Shown here one piece after another: positions 25,602 to 33,352 of a DNA stretch of 64,000 bases (within the stretch, counting starts at the first letter, position 1; the number at the start of each line of letters is the position of its first letter). The position numbers were made by a program, and so were the translations under genes. The notes beneath the pieces are model-generated. The model saw nothing but the letters and a program-made list of their open reading frames with translations. It had not been told where the DNA came from and did not search any database. The stretch lies in assembly GCA_902570125.1 (NCBI GenBank), contig CACFXK010000005.1, forward strand, positions 1 to 64,000, read 5' to 3'. The stretch is from an uncultured Pelagibacteraceae bacterium (lineage in GTDB: Bacteria; Pseudomonadota; Alphaproteobacteria; Pelagibacterales; Pelagibacteraceae).

Positions 25602-25663
25602 TTGACTCTCTATTCCTATGTTGCTGTACTTCGTTTTTTATAAAAAAAACGTTTAAACGGAGG
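25602..25663 (+). promoter_or_regulatory. Candidate promoter and strong Shine-Dalgarno for the potD-like gene
   Basis: TTGACT (25602-25607), 17-base spacer, TGTACT (25625-25630): good -35 but weak -10. The leader contains an imperfect CGTTTTTT/AAAAAAACG palindrome and ends with ACGGAGG (25657-25663), an unusually good Shine-Dalgarno for this window, 4 bases before the ATG. Consistent with separate high expression of the binding protein. Confidence 0.4.
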
Positions 25664-25667
25664 ATAA

Positions 25668-26789
25668 ATGAAAAAATTAAGTAAATTATTACTTGCCGTA
25701 ACTTTTGCTATTTCAGTATCTTCATCAGCTTTTGCAGTAGTTGTTGCATCATGGGGTGGAGCTTATACAGAAAGTCAAAAGCTAGGATATGGTGATCCGA
25801 CTGCAAAAGCATTGGGTATACCAATCGAATGGGTAGATTATTCTGGTGGATTATCAGAAATCAAAGCCCAAAAAGAAGCAGGAGCGATTACATGGGATAT
25901 TATAGATGTATTTGCATATGACACTATCAATGGTTGTGACGAAGGTATTTTTGTTGAATTTGATTTTGATAAAGACTTTCCACCAGCTCCAGATGGTACA
26001 CCTGCAAGTGAAGACTTCTTTACAGACATGCCTAGTAAATGTGCAGTAGGGAATATCTTATATTCTTGGAACTATGCTTACAACAGCGACCTGTTAAAAA
26101 GTACACCAAAAACTATTAAAGATTTCTTTAATACACAAAGATTTCCTGGAAAAAGAGCTATATACAAAAGTGCTCTTACAAACCTAGAAATTGCTTTAGC
26201 AGCTGACGGTGTAAAAATGGGTAAAGGTGGAGAATTCATATATGAAAGACTTGAGGACCCAGCATACGTAACAAGAGCAATGAACAAAATCAAAGCACTA
26301 TGTGAAGATCCAAAAGGCGGATGTGTATTTTGGTCAGCAGGTGCTCAACCACCAGAACTATTAATGAGTGGTGAAGTTGTAATGGCAACTGGTTGGAATG
26401 GTAGATTTTTCAATGCAGCAGTAGGAGAAGGTGCTCCAATAGTTCAAGTTTGGGACGGACAAGGTCTTGACTACGAATATTTTGCATTAGTTAAAGGTGG
26501 ACCAAACCAAGCTGACGCTATGAAAGCTTTAGCTATGATGACAAATACTGAAATGTTAGCAGGAAGTGCAAAATATATTGCATATGCTCCATGGAGAAAA
26601 TCATCAATAGCAGTTATGGAAGCAGGAGAGCCTTGGTATAAAGATGGAAAAACGAACATGGTTCCACATATGCCAACAGCACCAGCTAACCTTAAAAAAT
26701 ACTTCTTAGTGAACGCAGAGTACTGGGCTGATAATGGTACAGAGCTTGGTGAACAATGGGAAGCTATGAAAGCTAGTATTAATAATTAA
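25668..26789 (+). CDS. potD: PotD-like ABC transporter substrate-binding protein
   Basis: Periplasmic binding protein of the spermidine/putrescine type (373 aa). Seen: signal peptide MKKLSKLLLAVTFAISVSSSAFA with cleavage near AFA, then VVVASWGGAYTESQK, a WGGxY start typical of this family, and SWNYAYNSDLLK, FPGKRAIYKS, ATGWNGRFF. Ligand could be a polyamine or another cationic/zwitterionic compound. The upstream ectoine-hydrolase-like gene hints at a cyclic amidine but does not prove it. The gene is followed by a textbook terminator that touches the next start codon. Confidence 0.9.
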   Translation: MKKLSKLLLAVTFAISVSSSAFAVVVASWGGAYTESQKLGYGDPTAKALGIPIEWVDYSGGLSEIKAQKEAGAITWDIIDVFAYDTINGCDEGIFVEFDFDKDFPPAPDGTPASEDFFTDMPSKCAVGNILYSWNYAYNSDLLKSTPKTIKDFFNTQRFPGKRAIYKSALTNLEIALAADGVKMGKGGEFIYERLEDPAYVTRAMNKIKALCEDPKGGCVFWSAGAQPPELLMSGEVVMATGWNGRFFNAAVGEGAPIVQVWDGQGLDYEYFALVKGGPNQADAMKALAMMTNTEMLAGSAKYIAYAPWRKSSIAVMEAGEPWYKDGKTNMVPHMPTAPANLKKYFLVNAEYWADNGTELGEQWEAMKASINN

Positions 26790-26820
26790 AGTTTTAAACA
26801 CTTTAATTTTATATTATATT

Positions 26821-26850
26821 AAGGGCGGTTATTTTAACCGCCCTTTTTTT
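26821..26850 (+). terminator. Rho-independent terminator/attenuator between potD and potB
   Basis: Perfect 10-bp stem AAGGGCGGTT / AACCGCCCTT, 5-base loop ATTTT, then a U tract ending at 26850 (seven T residues counting two stem T's). It begins 31 bases after the potD stop. The ATG of the permease gene begins at 26851, directly after the last T. Confidence 0.92.
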
Positions 26851-28104
26851 ATGAGCTCAGAAATACAAAAAATACTATCAACCGATGGAATTCCTTTAGA
26901 GGAAAGTCTTAAAAAAGCAGAAAAAAAAAATAAAATAAAAGCATTTCTTTTAGTTACCCCACTTCTCTTATTTCTTATTATAACTTACATAATTCCAATT
27001 GCGGATATGTTTTCGAGAAGTATTGACGACAAGATGGTTACTAACATGTTGCCTAAAACATATAAAGCTATGGAGCAGTGGGATGGAAAAGAACTTCCAC
27101 CAGAAGAAGTATTCGAGGCTTTTTATCTGGATTACAAGATTTTAGTAGAAAATAAGACTGCTGGAAAATTACAAACGCAGCTAAATTATGAAAAAAATGG
27201 CTTTAAAAGTGTTTTGAAAAAATTAGCAAGAAAGCAAAAGAAATTTGAAGATGGAAATTATAAAGAGCAAATAATGAAAGTACATAAAAGATGGAGAAAT
27301 GTTGAATATTGGAGGGCAATTAAAAGAAGAGCTCCAGCTTACACTTACTCTAAATATTTAAAGGGTGTTGATATGTATTCAAACGAGGATGGCAAAATAG
27401 TTCAGGTAGCTGAAGATAGAAGAATTCATAGAATTTTATGGTCAAGAACTTTAGAAGTTGCATTTTTTGTAACTCTTTTTTGTTTTTTAATGGCCTATCC
27501 AATTGCACATTTATTAGCAACGCTTCCCATGAAGTATAGCAATTTGCTAATGATTTGTGTGCTGTTGCCTTTTTGGACCTCATTACTTGTACGAACAGCC
27601 AGTTGGATGATTTTGTTACAGCAACAAGGAATTGTTAATGACTTTTTTGTTTGGATTGGTCTTGTGACCGACGATAACAGACCTGAGATGATGTATAACA
27701 AGACAGGGACTTATGTTGCAATGACACAAATACTTTTACCGTTTATGGTATTACCTTTGTACAGTGTTATGAAAACAATTTCTCCAAGTCTTATGAGAGC
27801 AGGTAAGTCTTTAGGAGCTACTCCAGCAGTAGCTTTTTTTAAAGTTTATTTCCCGCTAACAATCCCAGGTATTGGGGCAGGTTGCTTATTAGTATTTATT
27901 CTTGCAATTGGATATTACATTACTCCAGCTTTAGTTGGTGGAGCTTCTGGAACACTTATCAGTAACCAAATAGCTTATCACATGAAGAGTACTTTAGATT
28001 GGAGTTTTGCATCTGCAATGGGTTTAATGCTTTTGACAGGAGTACTTGTTATCTATTGGATTTATAACAAACTTGTAGGAGTTGATAATATTAAACTAGG
28101 ATAA
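26851..28104 (+). CDS. potB: PotB-type ABC transporter permease with a large loop insertion
   Basis: 417-aa inner-membrane permease; typical PotB proteins are about 275-310 aa. Seen: TM1 at about 30-52 (AFLLVTPLLLFLIITYIIPIA), then about 150 charged residues (53-200) containing Lys/Arg-rich helices (LKKLARKQKKFED, HKRWRNVEYWRAIKRRAP), then the usual five TM core starting at LWSRTLEVAFFVTLF, with the EAA loop MRAGKSLGATPAVAFFKVYFPLTIPGI. By topology the insertion lies in the periplasm and may dock the binding protein. There is no room for a Shine-Dalgarno because the terminator U tract ends at the ATG. The next permease gene follows after 2 bases. Confidence 0.9.
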   Translation: MSSEIQKILSTDGIPLEESLKKAEKKNKIKAFLLVTPLLLFLIITYIIPIADMFSRSIDDKMVTNMLPKTYKAMEQWDGKELPPEEVFEAFYLDYKILVENKTAGKLQTQLNYEKNGFKSVLKKLARKQKKFEDGNYKEQIMKVHKRWRNVEYWRAIKRRAPAYTYSKYLKGVDMYSNEDGKIVQVAEDRRIHRILWSRTLEVAFFVTLFCFLMAYPIAHLLATLPMKYSNLLMICVLLPFWTSLLVRTASWMILLQQQGIVNDFFVWIGLVTDDNRPEMMYNKTGTYVAMTQILLPFMVLPLYSVMKTISPSLMRAGKSLGATPAVAFFKVYFPLTIPGIGAGCLLVFILAIGYYITPALVGGASGTLISNQIAYHMKSTLDWSFASAMGLMLLTGVLVIYWIYNKLVGVDNIKLG

Positions 28105-28106
28105 TT

Positions 28107-28961
28107 ATGGCTTTACCAAAATATACAGAACCTCATTATAGAATTTGGCATTATTTTTATCTTTTTGTTTGTGGATGTGTTTTCTTTTTTTTAATTGCAC
28201 CTTTATTTGTAATTTTTCCATTATCATTTAATGCAGAGGAATTTTTAGTCTTTACAGATGGAATGAAGAGACTTGATCCAGATGCTTTTTCTACAAGATG
28301 GTACAAAGATATGGTCTACGGAACAAAAAATCCATGGGGATTAGCTGCAAAGAATAGTTTTATCATTGCTATATTTGCAACGATAGGATCAATTATACTT
28401 GGAACATTAGCTGCTCTTGGTTTAAGTAGTAGACATATGCCATACAAAGGTCTGATTATGGCAACTTTAATATCTCCAATGATTGTTCCTCTAATTATTT
28501 CTGGAGTTGCAATTTTCTTTTTCATGGCAAAAGTAGGTTTAGCTGCAACACATTTAGGGATAATTTTAGCGCATATTATTTTAGGAACTCCATTTGTAGT
28601 AATAACAGTAACAGCGACGCTTTCTGGATTTGATCATAGTATTACCAGAGCAGCTTCTAGCTTAGGTAGCAATCCATTTAATACTTTTATGAAAATAACT
28701 TTACCGTTAATACTTCCTGGCGTTATTTCTGGAGGATTGTTTGCTTTTGTTACATCATTTGATGAGGTTGTAGTCGTGTTATTCTTAGCAGGTTTAGATA
28801 ATACTACAATTCCAATTCAAATGTGGACAGGTCTTAGAGAGCAGCTTAGTCCTACAATCTTAGCTGTAGCAACTTGCTTAATAGTTTTATCAGTATTAAT
28901 TTTAGTCACAGCAGAGCTTTTAAGAAGAAGATCTGAGAGATTAAGAGGAATAAATAGATAA
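28107..28961 (+). CDS. potC: PotC-type ABC transporter permease
   Basis: 284-aa permease with about six TM segments. Seen: N-terminal TM FYLFVCGCVFFFLIAPLFVIFPLSF, a periplasmic loop with RWYKDM, the EAA loop ITRAASSLGSNPFNTFMKITLPLILPGVISGG, and a basic C-terminus. With the 417-aa permease it makes the heterodimeric channel of the PotABCD-type importer. It follows potB after 2 bases and its stop is 1 base from the convergent thiolase stop. Confidence 0.93.
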   Translation: MALPKYTEPHYRIWHYFYLFVCGCVFFFLIAPLFVIFPLSFNAEEFLVFTDGMKRLDPDAFSTRWYKDMVYGTKNPWGLAAKNSFIIAIFATIGSIILGTLAALGLSSRHMPYKGLIMATLISPMIVPLIISGVAIFFFMAKVGLAATHLGIILAHIILGTPFVVITVTATLSGFDHSITRAASSLGSNPFNTFMKITLPLILPGVISGGLFAFVTSFDEVVVVLFLAGLDNTTIPIQMWTGLREQLSPTILAVATCLIVLSVLILVTAELLRRRSERLRGINR

Positions 28962-28962
28962 A

Positions 28963-30087
28963 TTAGTTTACAGATTCAATCACTGTAGCAATTCCCATAC
29001 CCAAACCAATACACTGAGTTGAAAGTGCATATTTTTTATTTTCTCTCTTAAGTAATTCAGCAGCTTTGCCTGTAATTCTTGCGCCTGTTGCTCCAAGAGG
29101 ATGTCCAAGGGCAAGCGCTCCACCATCTAAATTAACTTTATCTTTATCTATACCTAAATCTTTAATACACGCTAAGGATTGCGACGCGAAAGCCTCATTC
29201 AATTCAACAATATCAATTTTATCTGCTGACAAATTAGCCCTTTCCAAAGCTTTTTTTGATGCTCCAATTGGACCTAATCCCATATAGTCAGGGTCACAAC
29301 CTTGTACTGCTGTAGATACAATTCTTCCCAAAATATTTAAATTGTTTTCTTTTGCATAACTTTCTTCACAAATTAATGTTGCAGCTGCACCATCGGTTAA
29401 AGGTGATGAAGTGGCTGCTGTAACAGTACCATTTTCATCGAATGCGAGTTTTAATCCATCCAACTTTTCCATTGTGCTGCCTGGTCTAATATTTCCATCG
29501 GTATCACAATCTCCGATTGATACAATTTCATTTTTAAAATTACCTTTTGTTTGTGCTTCATGCGCTTTTTGATGACTTGAGATTGCAAATTCCTGCTGTT
29601 CATGTCTTGAGATATTATATTTTTTAGCAACATTTTCAGCAGTAGTTCCCATTGAAAAATAAACGTGAGGATTATCATTTTTATTTTCAGGATAAGGTAT
29701 TGGATCAAAACCTGTATTAACTCTAGTCATACTTTCAACACCTCCACATATAAATACTTTCCCTGCTCCTAACGAAATTTTACCTGCAGCAATATGAATA
29801 GCTTCCATTGAGGAACCACACCATCTATCAACTGTCATTCCAGAAGTTTTAACATCCATATTAGTTAAAAATGTTGTTAACTTTCCAATATTAAATGACT
29901 GCTCTCCAGTTTGAAATGCACAACCAACAACAATATCCTCAATATCCTCTTTTTTAACATTGGATTTAGCAACTAAATTTTTAATCACTTCCGCTAGTAA
30001 ATTTACCGGCTTTGTATCTACGAGCGCACCTTTTCTCGCCATTGTGAAAGGTGATCTTGAGAAGCCAGCAATTACAGGTTTAAGCAT
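28963..30087 (-). CDS. Thiolase (acetyl-CoA acyltransferase family)
   Basis: 374-aa thiolase. Catalytic residues are in place: Cys90 (VDRWCGSSM), His329 (LALGHPLGATGAR) and Cys359 (STQCIGLGMG). This family either cleaves 3-ketoacyl-CoA with CoA or condenses two acetyl-CoA. It is the last gene of a seven-gene minus-strand operon (16 bases after the DmdA-like gene), so it may complete breakdown of an acyl-CoA made by the operon. No partner FadB-type gene is adjacent; the FadN-like fusion at 42700 is 12 kb away. Substrate chain length is not predictable here. Confidence 0.92.
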   Translation of the reverse strand: MLKPVIAGFSRSPFTMARKGALVDTKPVNLLAEVIKNLVAKSNVKKEDIEDIVVGCAFQTGEQSFNIGKLTTFLTNMDVKTSGMTVDRWCGSSMEAIHIAAGKISLGAGKVFICGGVESMTRVNTGFDPIPYPENKNDNPHVYFSMGTTAENVAKKYNISRHEQQEFAISSHQKAHEAQTKGNFKNEIVSIGDCDTDGNIRPGSTMEKLDGLKLAFDENGTVTAATSSPLTDGAAATLICEESYAKENNLNILGRIVSTAVQGCDPDYMGLGPIGASKKALERANLSADKIDIVELNEAFASQSLACIKDLGIDKDKVNLDGGALALGHPLGATGARITGKAAELLKRENKKYALSTQCIGLGMGIATVIESVN

Positions 30088-30103
30088 ATTAATAAATATA
30101 AGG

Positions 30104-31270
30104 TTAATCTGGAAATGGTAAAGAAGTTATAATGCCTTTTCTATTTTTTCCATTGAAAGTATTCACAAAAACCTCATTACCAATTTCCCAATAATCTTTT
30201 AAAATCATAGATAGGCCAATATTCTTTCTAAATCCTGGAGAATATATTCCTGATGCAATTTGCCCAATTTTTGCATTATCTTTTGAGTATACTGGTAAAG
30301 GTACACCGGTTGGCTTACACGGATCTCCATCAAACAAAATTCCTCTCATTCTTTGTACAATTCCATCAGATTGGATCTTTCTTAAAGCCTCTTTACCTAT
30401 AAAATCATGATCATCCTCTTGTTTGCAGTATTTTTCAAGATTACACTCAAGAGGATTATTTTCTCTTGTAAAGTCATTTCCATAAGACATTAACCCAGCC
30501 TCAATTCTATCAATTAAATTTGGGCATCCTGGTGAAATTTTAAATTTTTGTCCGCTTTCCCATATAGTATCCCAAAGTTTTTCTCCGAGTTCTATCTCAT
30601 TAAAATGTGTTTCAAATCCTTTAAAATATATTTCAAAACCATCTTGTTTACTGTAACCAGATCTTGCAATAATTTGTTTGGTTCCTAAAAAATCAAACAC
30701 TTTAAAATTAAAAAATTTCAACTTTTTTATATCCTCACCAAAAATTGAAATTAGTAGATCCTCAGATTTCGGACCTTGAATAGCTAATGGATATACATCT
30801 GGTTCGATAATTTCTACGTTTAATTTTGATCCTAAAGCAATTCCTTTTGCCCAAAGTAAAATATCAGAATCTGCAATAGAAATCCAAAACATATCATCGT
30901 CTAGTTTTAATAAAACTGGATCATTAATCATCCCAGCTGTGTCGTCAATTATTGGAATATAAAAACATTTACCGGTCTCCATTTTTTTTATGGATCGGGG
31001 TGTCATTTTTTGAACCAATTTTTCAGCATCAGGCCCTGTAATTTGTACTTGTCTCTGGCAAGACACATCCCACACTTGAACCTGCTCTCTTAAATGCCAG
31101 TAGTCTTCTTCTACAGTATTTTTAAAACCTTTTGGTAGTAGCATGTGATTAACAACAGTAAAATCAGATACTCCACATTCCTCTACTTTATTTGTAAATG
31201 GAGTTCGTCTTATACGCCTAGACATATTTAATTTTATATTTTTTTGTGTAATTAAATTTTCTTTACTCAT
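30104..31270 (-). CDS. GcvT-fold aminomethyltransferase, DMSP demethylase (DmdA)-like
   Basis: 388-aa folate-binding (GcvT-fold) protein. Seen: SRRIRRTPFTNKVEECGV, VVNHMLLPKGF, HLREQVQVWDVSCQRQVQITGPDAEKLV, YIPIIDDTAGMINDPVLLKL, PLAIQGPKSEDLL, RSGYSKQDGFEIYF, RIEAGLMSYGNDFT. These N-terminal motifs match the DmdA family better than glycine-cleavage T proteins. In that family the enzyme transfers a methyl group from dimethylsulfoniopropionate to tetrahydrofolate. A true DmdA and a paralogue acting on another methylated compound cannot be separated by eye. It lies 1 base after the HIUase-like gene. An alternative Met16 start is possible. Confidence 0.75.
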   Translation of the reverse strand: MSKENLITQKNIKLNMSRRIRRTPFTNKVEECGVSDFTVVNHMLLPKGFKNTVEEDYWHLREQVQVWDVSCQRQVQITGPDAEKLVQKMTPRSIKKMETGKCFYIPIIDDTAGMINDPVLLKLDDDMFWISIADSDILLWAKGIALGSKLNVEIIEPDVYPLAIQGPKSEDLLISIFGEDIKKLKFFNFKVFDFLGTKQIIARSGYSKQDGFEIYFKGFETHFNEIELGEKLWDTIWESGQKFKISPGCPNLIDRIEAGLMSYGNDFTRENNPLECNLEKYCKQEDDHDFIGKEALRKIQSDGIVQRMRGILFDGDPCKPTGVPLPVYSKDNAKIGQIASGIYSPGFRKNIGLSMILKDYWEIGNEVFVNTFNGKNRKGIITSLPFPD

Positions 31271-31271
31271 T

Positions 31272-31607
31272 TTATTTTGACCACCACACTGTGTAGCTAT
31301 TTTTAGAAATTATTATTGGAATATGATATTTTTTATTTTGATCTTCCATTTGAAATTTAATGTTAATTTCTGAAACTATTTTTTTTTCTGAAAAATAATT
31401 GCCAGTTTTACAAACCATTTCATACTCACACTTACAGTCATCTTTACTTAATTCAAATTCATGGATTATTCGTCCACCTTCATCAGATTTAGTCTCACAG
31501 AAAACTTTCTTTTTTCCATTTTCATTAATTTGATAAATAATTACTTCAACATTTGCAGCGTGCGAGCCATTTGTTGCATCCAATAAGTGAGAAGAGAAAG
31601 TTGCCAC
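31272..31607 (-). CDS. Transthyretin/5-hydroxyisourate hydrolase-like protein lacking the YRGS tail
   Basis: 111-aa transthyretin-fold protein. Three of the catalytic positions of 5-hydroxyisourate hydrolase can be placed: His7 (SSHLLDATNG), Arg46 (GGRIIHE) and His95 (YHIPIIIS). The family C-terminal signature YRGS is replaced: the protein ends SYTVWWSK. Since YRGS contributes to the active site, uricolytic activity is doubtful, and no urate oxidase or OHCU decarboxylase gene is in the window. It sits between the TPP enzyme (2-base gap) and DmdA-like gene (1-base gap), so it belongs to the operon. A repurposed hydrolase or binding protein is the inference. Confidence 0.75.
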   Translation of the reverse strand: MATFSSHLLDATNGSHAANVEVIIYQINENGKKKVFCETKSDEGGRIIHEFELSKDDCKCEYEMVCKTGNYFSEKKIVSEINIKFQMEDQNKKYHIPIIISKNSYTVWWSK

Positions 31608-31609
31608 AA

Positions 31610-33352
31610 TTATTCTATTGAGGATTTCTCTCTTTTACTTGCAACTGCAGAGACTATTGGGCTTAACACAGGTTTTGCTTTAACATTTACACATGCGGGT
31701 TTCCCACTTTTCATTGCTCTTTTAAGTGCAGGACCAAGTTCTTCTCTTTTATTAACTAATTCTCCATGTCCTCCAAAACCCTCAAATATCTTGTGAAATG
31801 GTATATCACGAAAATCAGTTCCCACACTTTTTCCACTTTTAAATAACCTCTCTTGTTGCTGACCAATTGAGGCAAGACCTCCGTTATTATCAATTACAAC
31901 AGTAATAGGTTTTTTTTCATAAAATACACTTTCGATAGACATACCTCCTGATAAAAACGCACCATCACCACTAATCAAAACTACATTTGAATCTGGATTA
32001 TGATTTTTAGCAGATAGAGCGAATGAAACTCCAACACCTAACATGCTAAAAGTTCCAGGATGCAATATACCTTTTAATTTTTTCCCTTTGGCACCTGCGA
32101 TGTTGATTGCAATTTCTGACCAAAAATGAGTATTGCCTCCATCTATAACAAGCCAATCATTTTCATTCATTGCATCTTGAACATCCAATGAAAGTTGTAG
32201 AGGGTGAATTTTTCCTCCATTTTTTTTAGATGCTTCAGCTTCAATTTCTAAATCTTTCAAAGATTTATCTACCCACTCTTTCTTCTTTTTTTTATTTTCC
32301 TCAAACCAATTTGTATCTAAAAACCATTTATTATTTTTTTTTAGGTTGGATAATGTATCTAAAAAAACACCAGGATCGCTTAGTAAACTTAAATCTGCAG
32401 CTCTATTAAGTTCTAATTCTTCATGTGAACCATTTACACAAACTAATTTTGTTGATTCTGGTATAAATGGTGGATTTCCAAAATTTAATTGATTATCTAA
32501 TCTAGCTCCAACGACAAGAACCAGATCTGAATTTTGTAATGCAAATTCTGAGGGAGGGTATTGATGTATATCAGCCAACCCCATGTAAGCGTTAGCTTCC
32601 TCTCCTAATAATTTTTGATGATAAGGAACATTAAAAATTGGTATTTTTAAATTATTACCAGCTGCTTCAAGATTTTTTTCTGAATGTGACCACCAAACAC
32701 CGTGTCCGCCAATGATGACTGGTTTTTTTGAATTACAAGCAAGTTCTAAGACTTTAGAGAGTGAATTTGGATCTGGCCACGCTTTAGCTATAGGTTTTGC
32801 TTTTTGAGAATACGGTCTTTCTTCTAAGCCAACTTCCTCAGCAAAAGATGAAAACATAATATCAACTGGAAGACTAAGATGTACAGCACCTGGATATCCG
32901 TTAGTTGCAATATGATATGCTTTGTCTACAAATTCTCTTATTCTAGTTCCATCTGTAATACTTGCACTATATTTGGTTAAGGGGGCTGCAATTGAAACAT
33001 CGTCAATTTCTTTAAAACCACCTGAACCTTGTCTTTTAAGACTGCTAGATCCTGTGATGTAAATAATGGGACTTCTTTCACCCCAAGCTTCCATCATTGA
33101 AGGTACAGCATTAGTAAATCCTTCAGGTCCAACTAAACAGACTGACGGTTTACGAGTAATTCTTGTATTGCCGTCTGCTAAATGTCCAGCAATCTGTTCA
33201 TGAGGAGTGTTTATGACTTCAATTTGGCATTCAGCAAAACCTTCAATTGCTGGATTACAAAACCCCCCCGAAAGAGTGAAAACTTTCCTAATTCCTTTGT
33301 CTTTTAGAGCCCTTGCTAGTAATGCTCCACCTCTAATTTTATTTTCACTCAT
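31610..33352 (-). CDS. Thiamine-pyrophosphate-dependent enzyme, acetolactate synthase-like
   Basis: 580-aa three-domain TPP enzyme. Seen: N-terminal Pyr domain with the cofactor-activating Glu52 (NTPHEQIAGHLADG), central domain around VIIGGHGVWWS, and C-terminal PP domain with the TPP-binding GDGAFLSGGMSIESVFYEKKPITVVIDNNGG (GDG...NN). Related enzymes decarboxylate 2-oxo acids or ligate the product (acetolactate synthase, oxalyl-CoA decarboxylase). No small regulatory subunit (IlvN) lies near, arguing against biosynthetic acetolactate synthase. The upstream FMN oxidase gene would supply a 2-oxo acid, so 2-oxo-acid decarboxylation is the likely role, by inference. Confidence 0.85.
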   Translation of the reverse strand: MSENKIRGGALLARALKDKGIRKVFTLSGGFCNPAIEGFAECQIEVINTPHEQIAGHLADGNTRITRKPSVCLVGPEGFTNAVPSMMEAWGERSPIIYITGSSSLKRQGSGGFKEIDDVSIAAPLTKYSASITDGTRIREFVDKAYHIATNGYPGAVHLSLPVDIMFSSFAEEVGLEERPYSQKAKPIAKAWPDPNSLSKVLELACNSKKPVIIGGHGVWWSHSEKNLEAAGNNLKIPIFNVPYHQKLLGEEANAYMGLADIHQYPPSEFALQNSDLVLVVGARLDNQLNFGNPPFIPESTKLVCVNGSHEELELNRAADLSLLSDPGVFLDTLSNLKKNNKWFLDTNWFEENKKKKKEWVDKSLKDLEIEAEASKKNGGKIHPLQLSLDVQDAMNENDWLVIDGGNTHFWSEIAINIAGAKGKKLKGILHPGTFSMLGVGVSFALSAKNHNPDSNVVLISGDGAFLSGGMSIESVFYEKKPITVVIDNNGGLASIGQQQERLFKSGKSVGTDFRDIPFHKIFEGFGGHGELVNKREELGPALKRAMKSGKPACVNVKAKPVLSPIVSAVASKREKSSIE

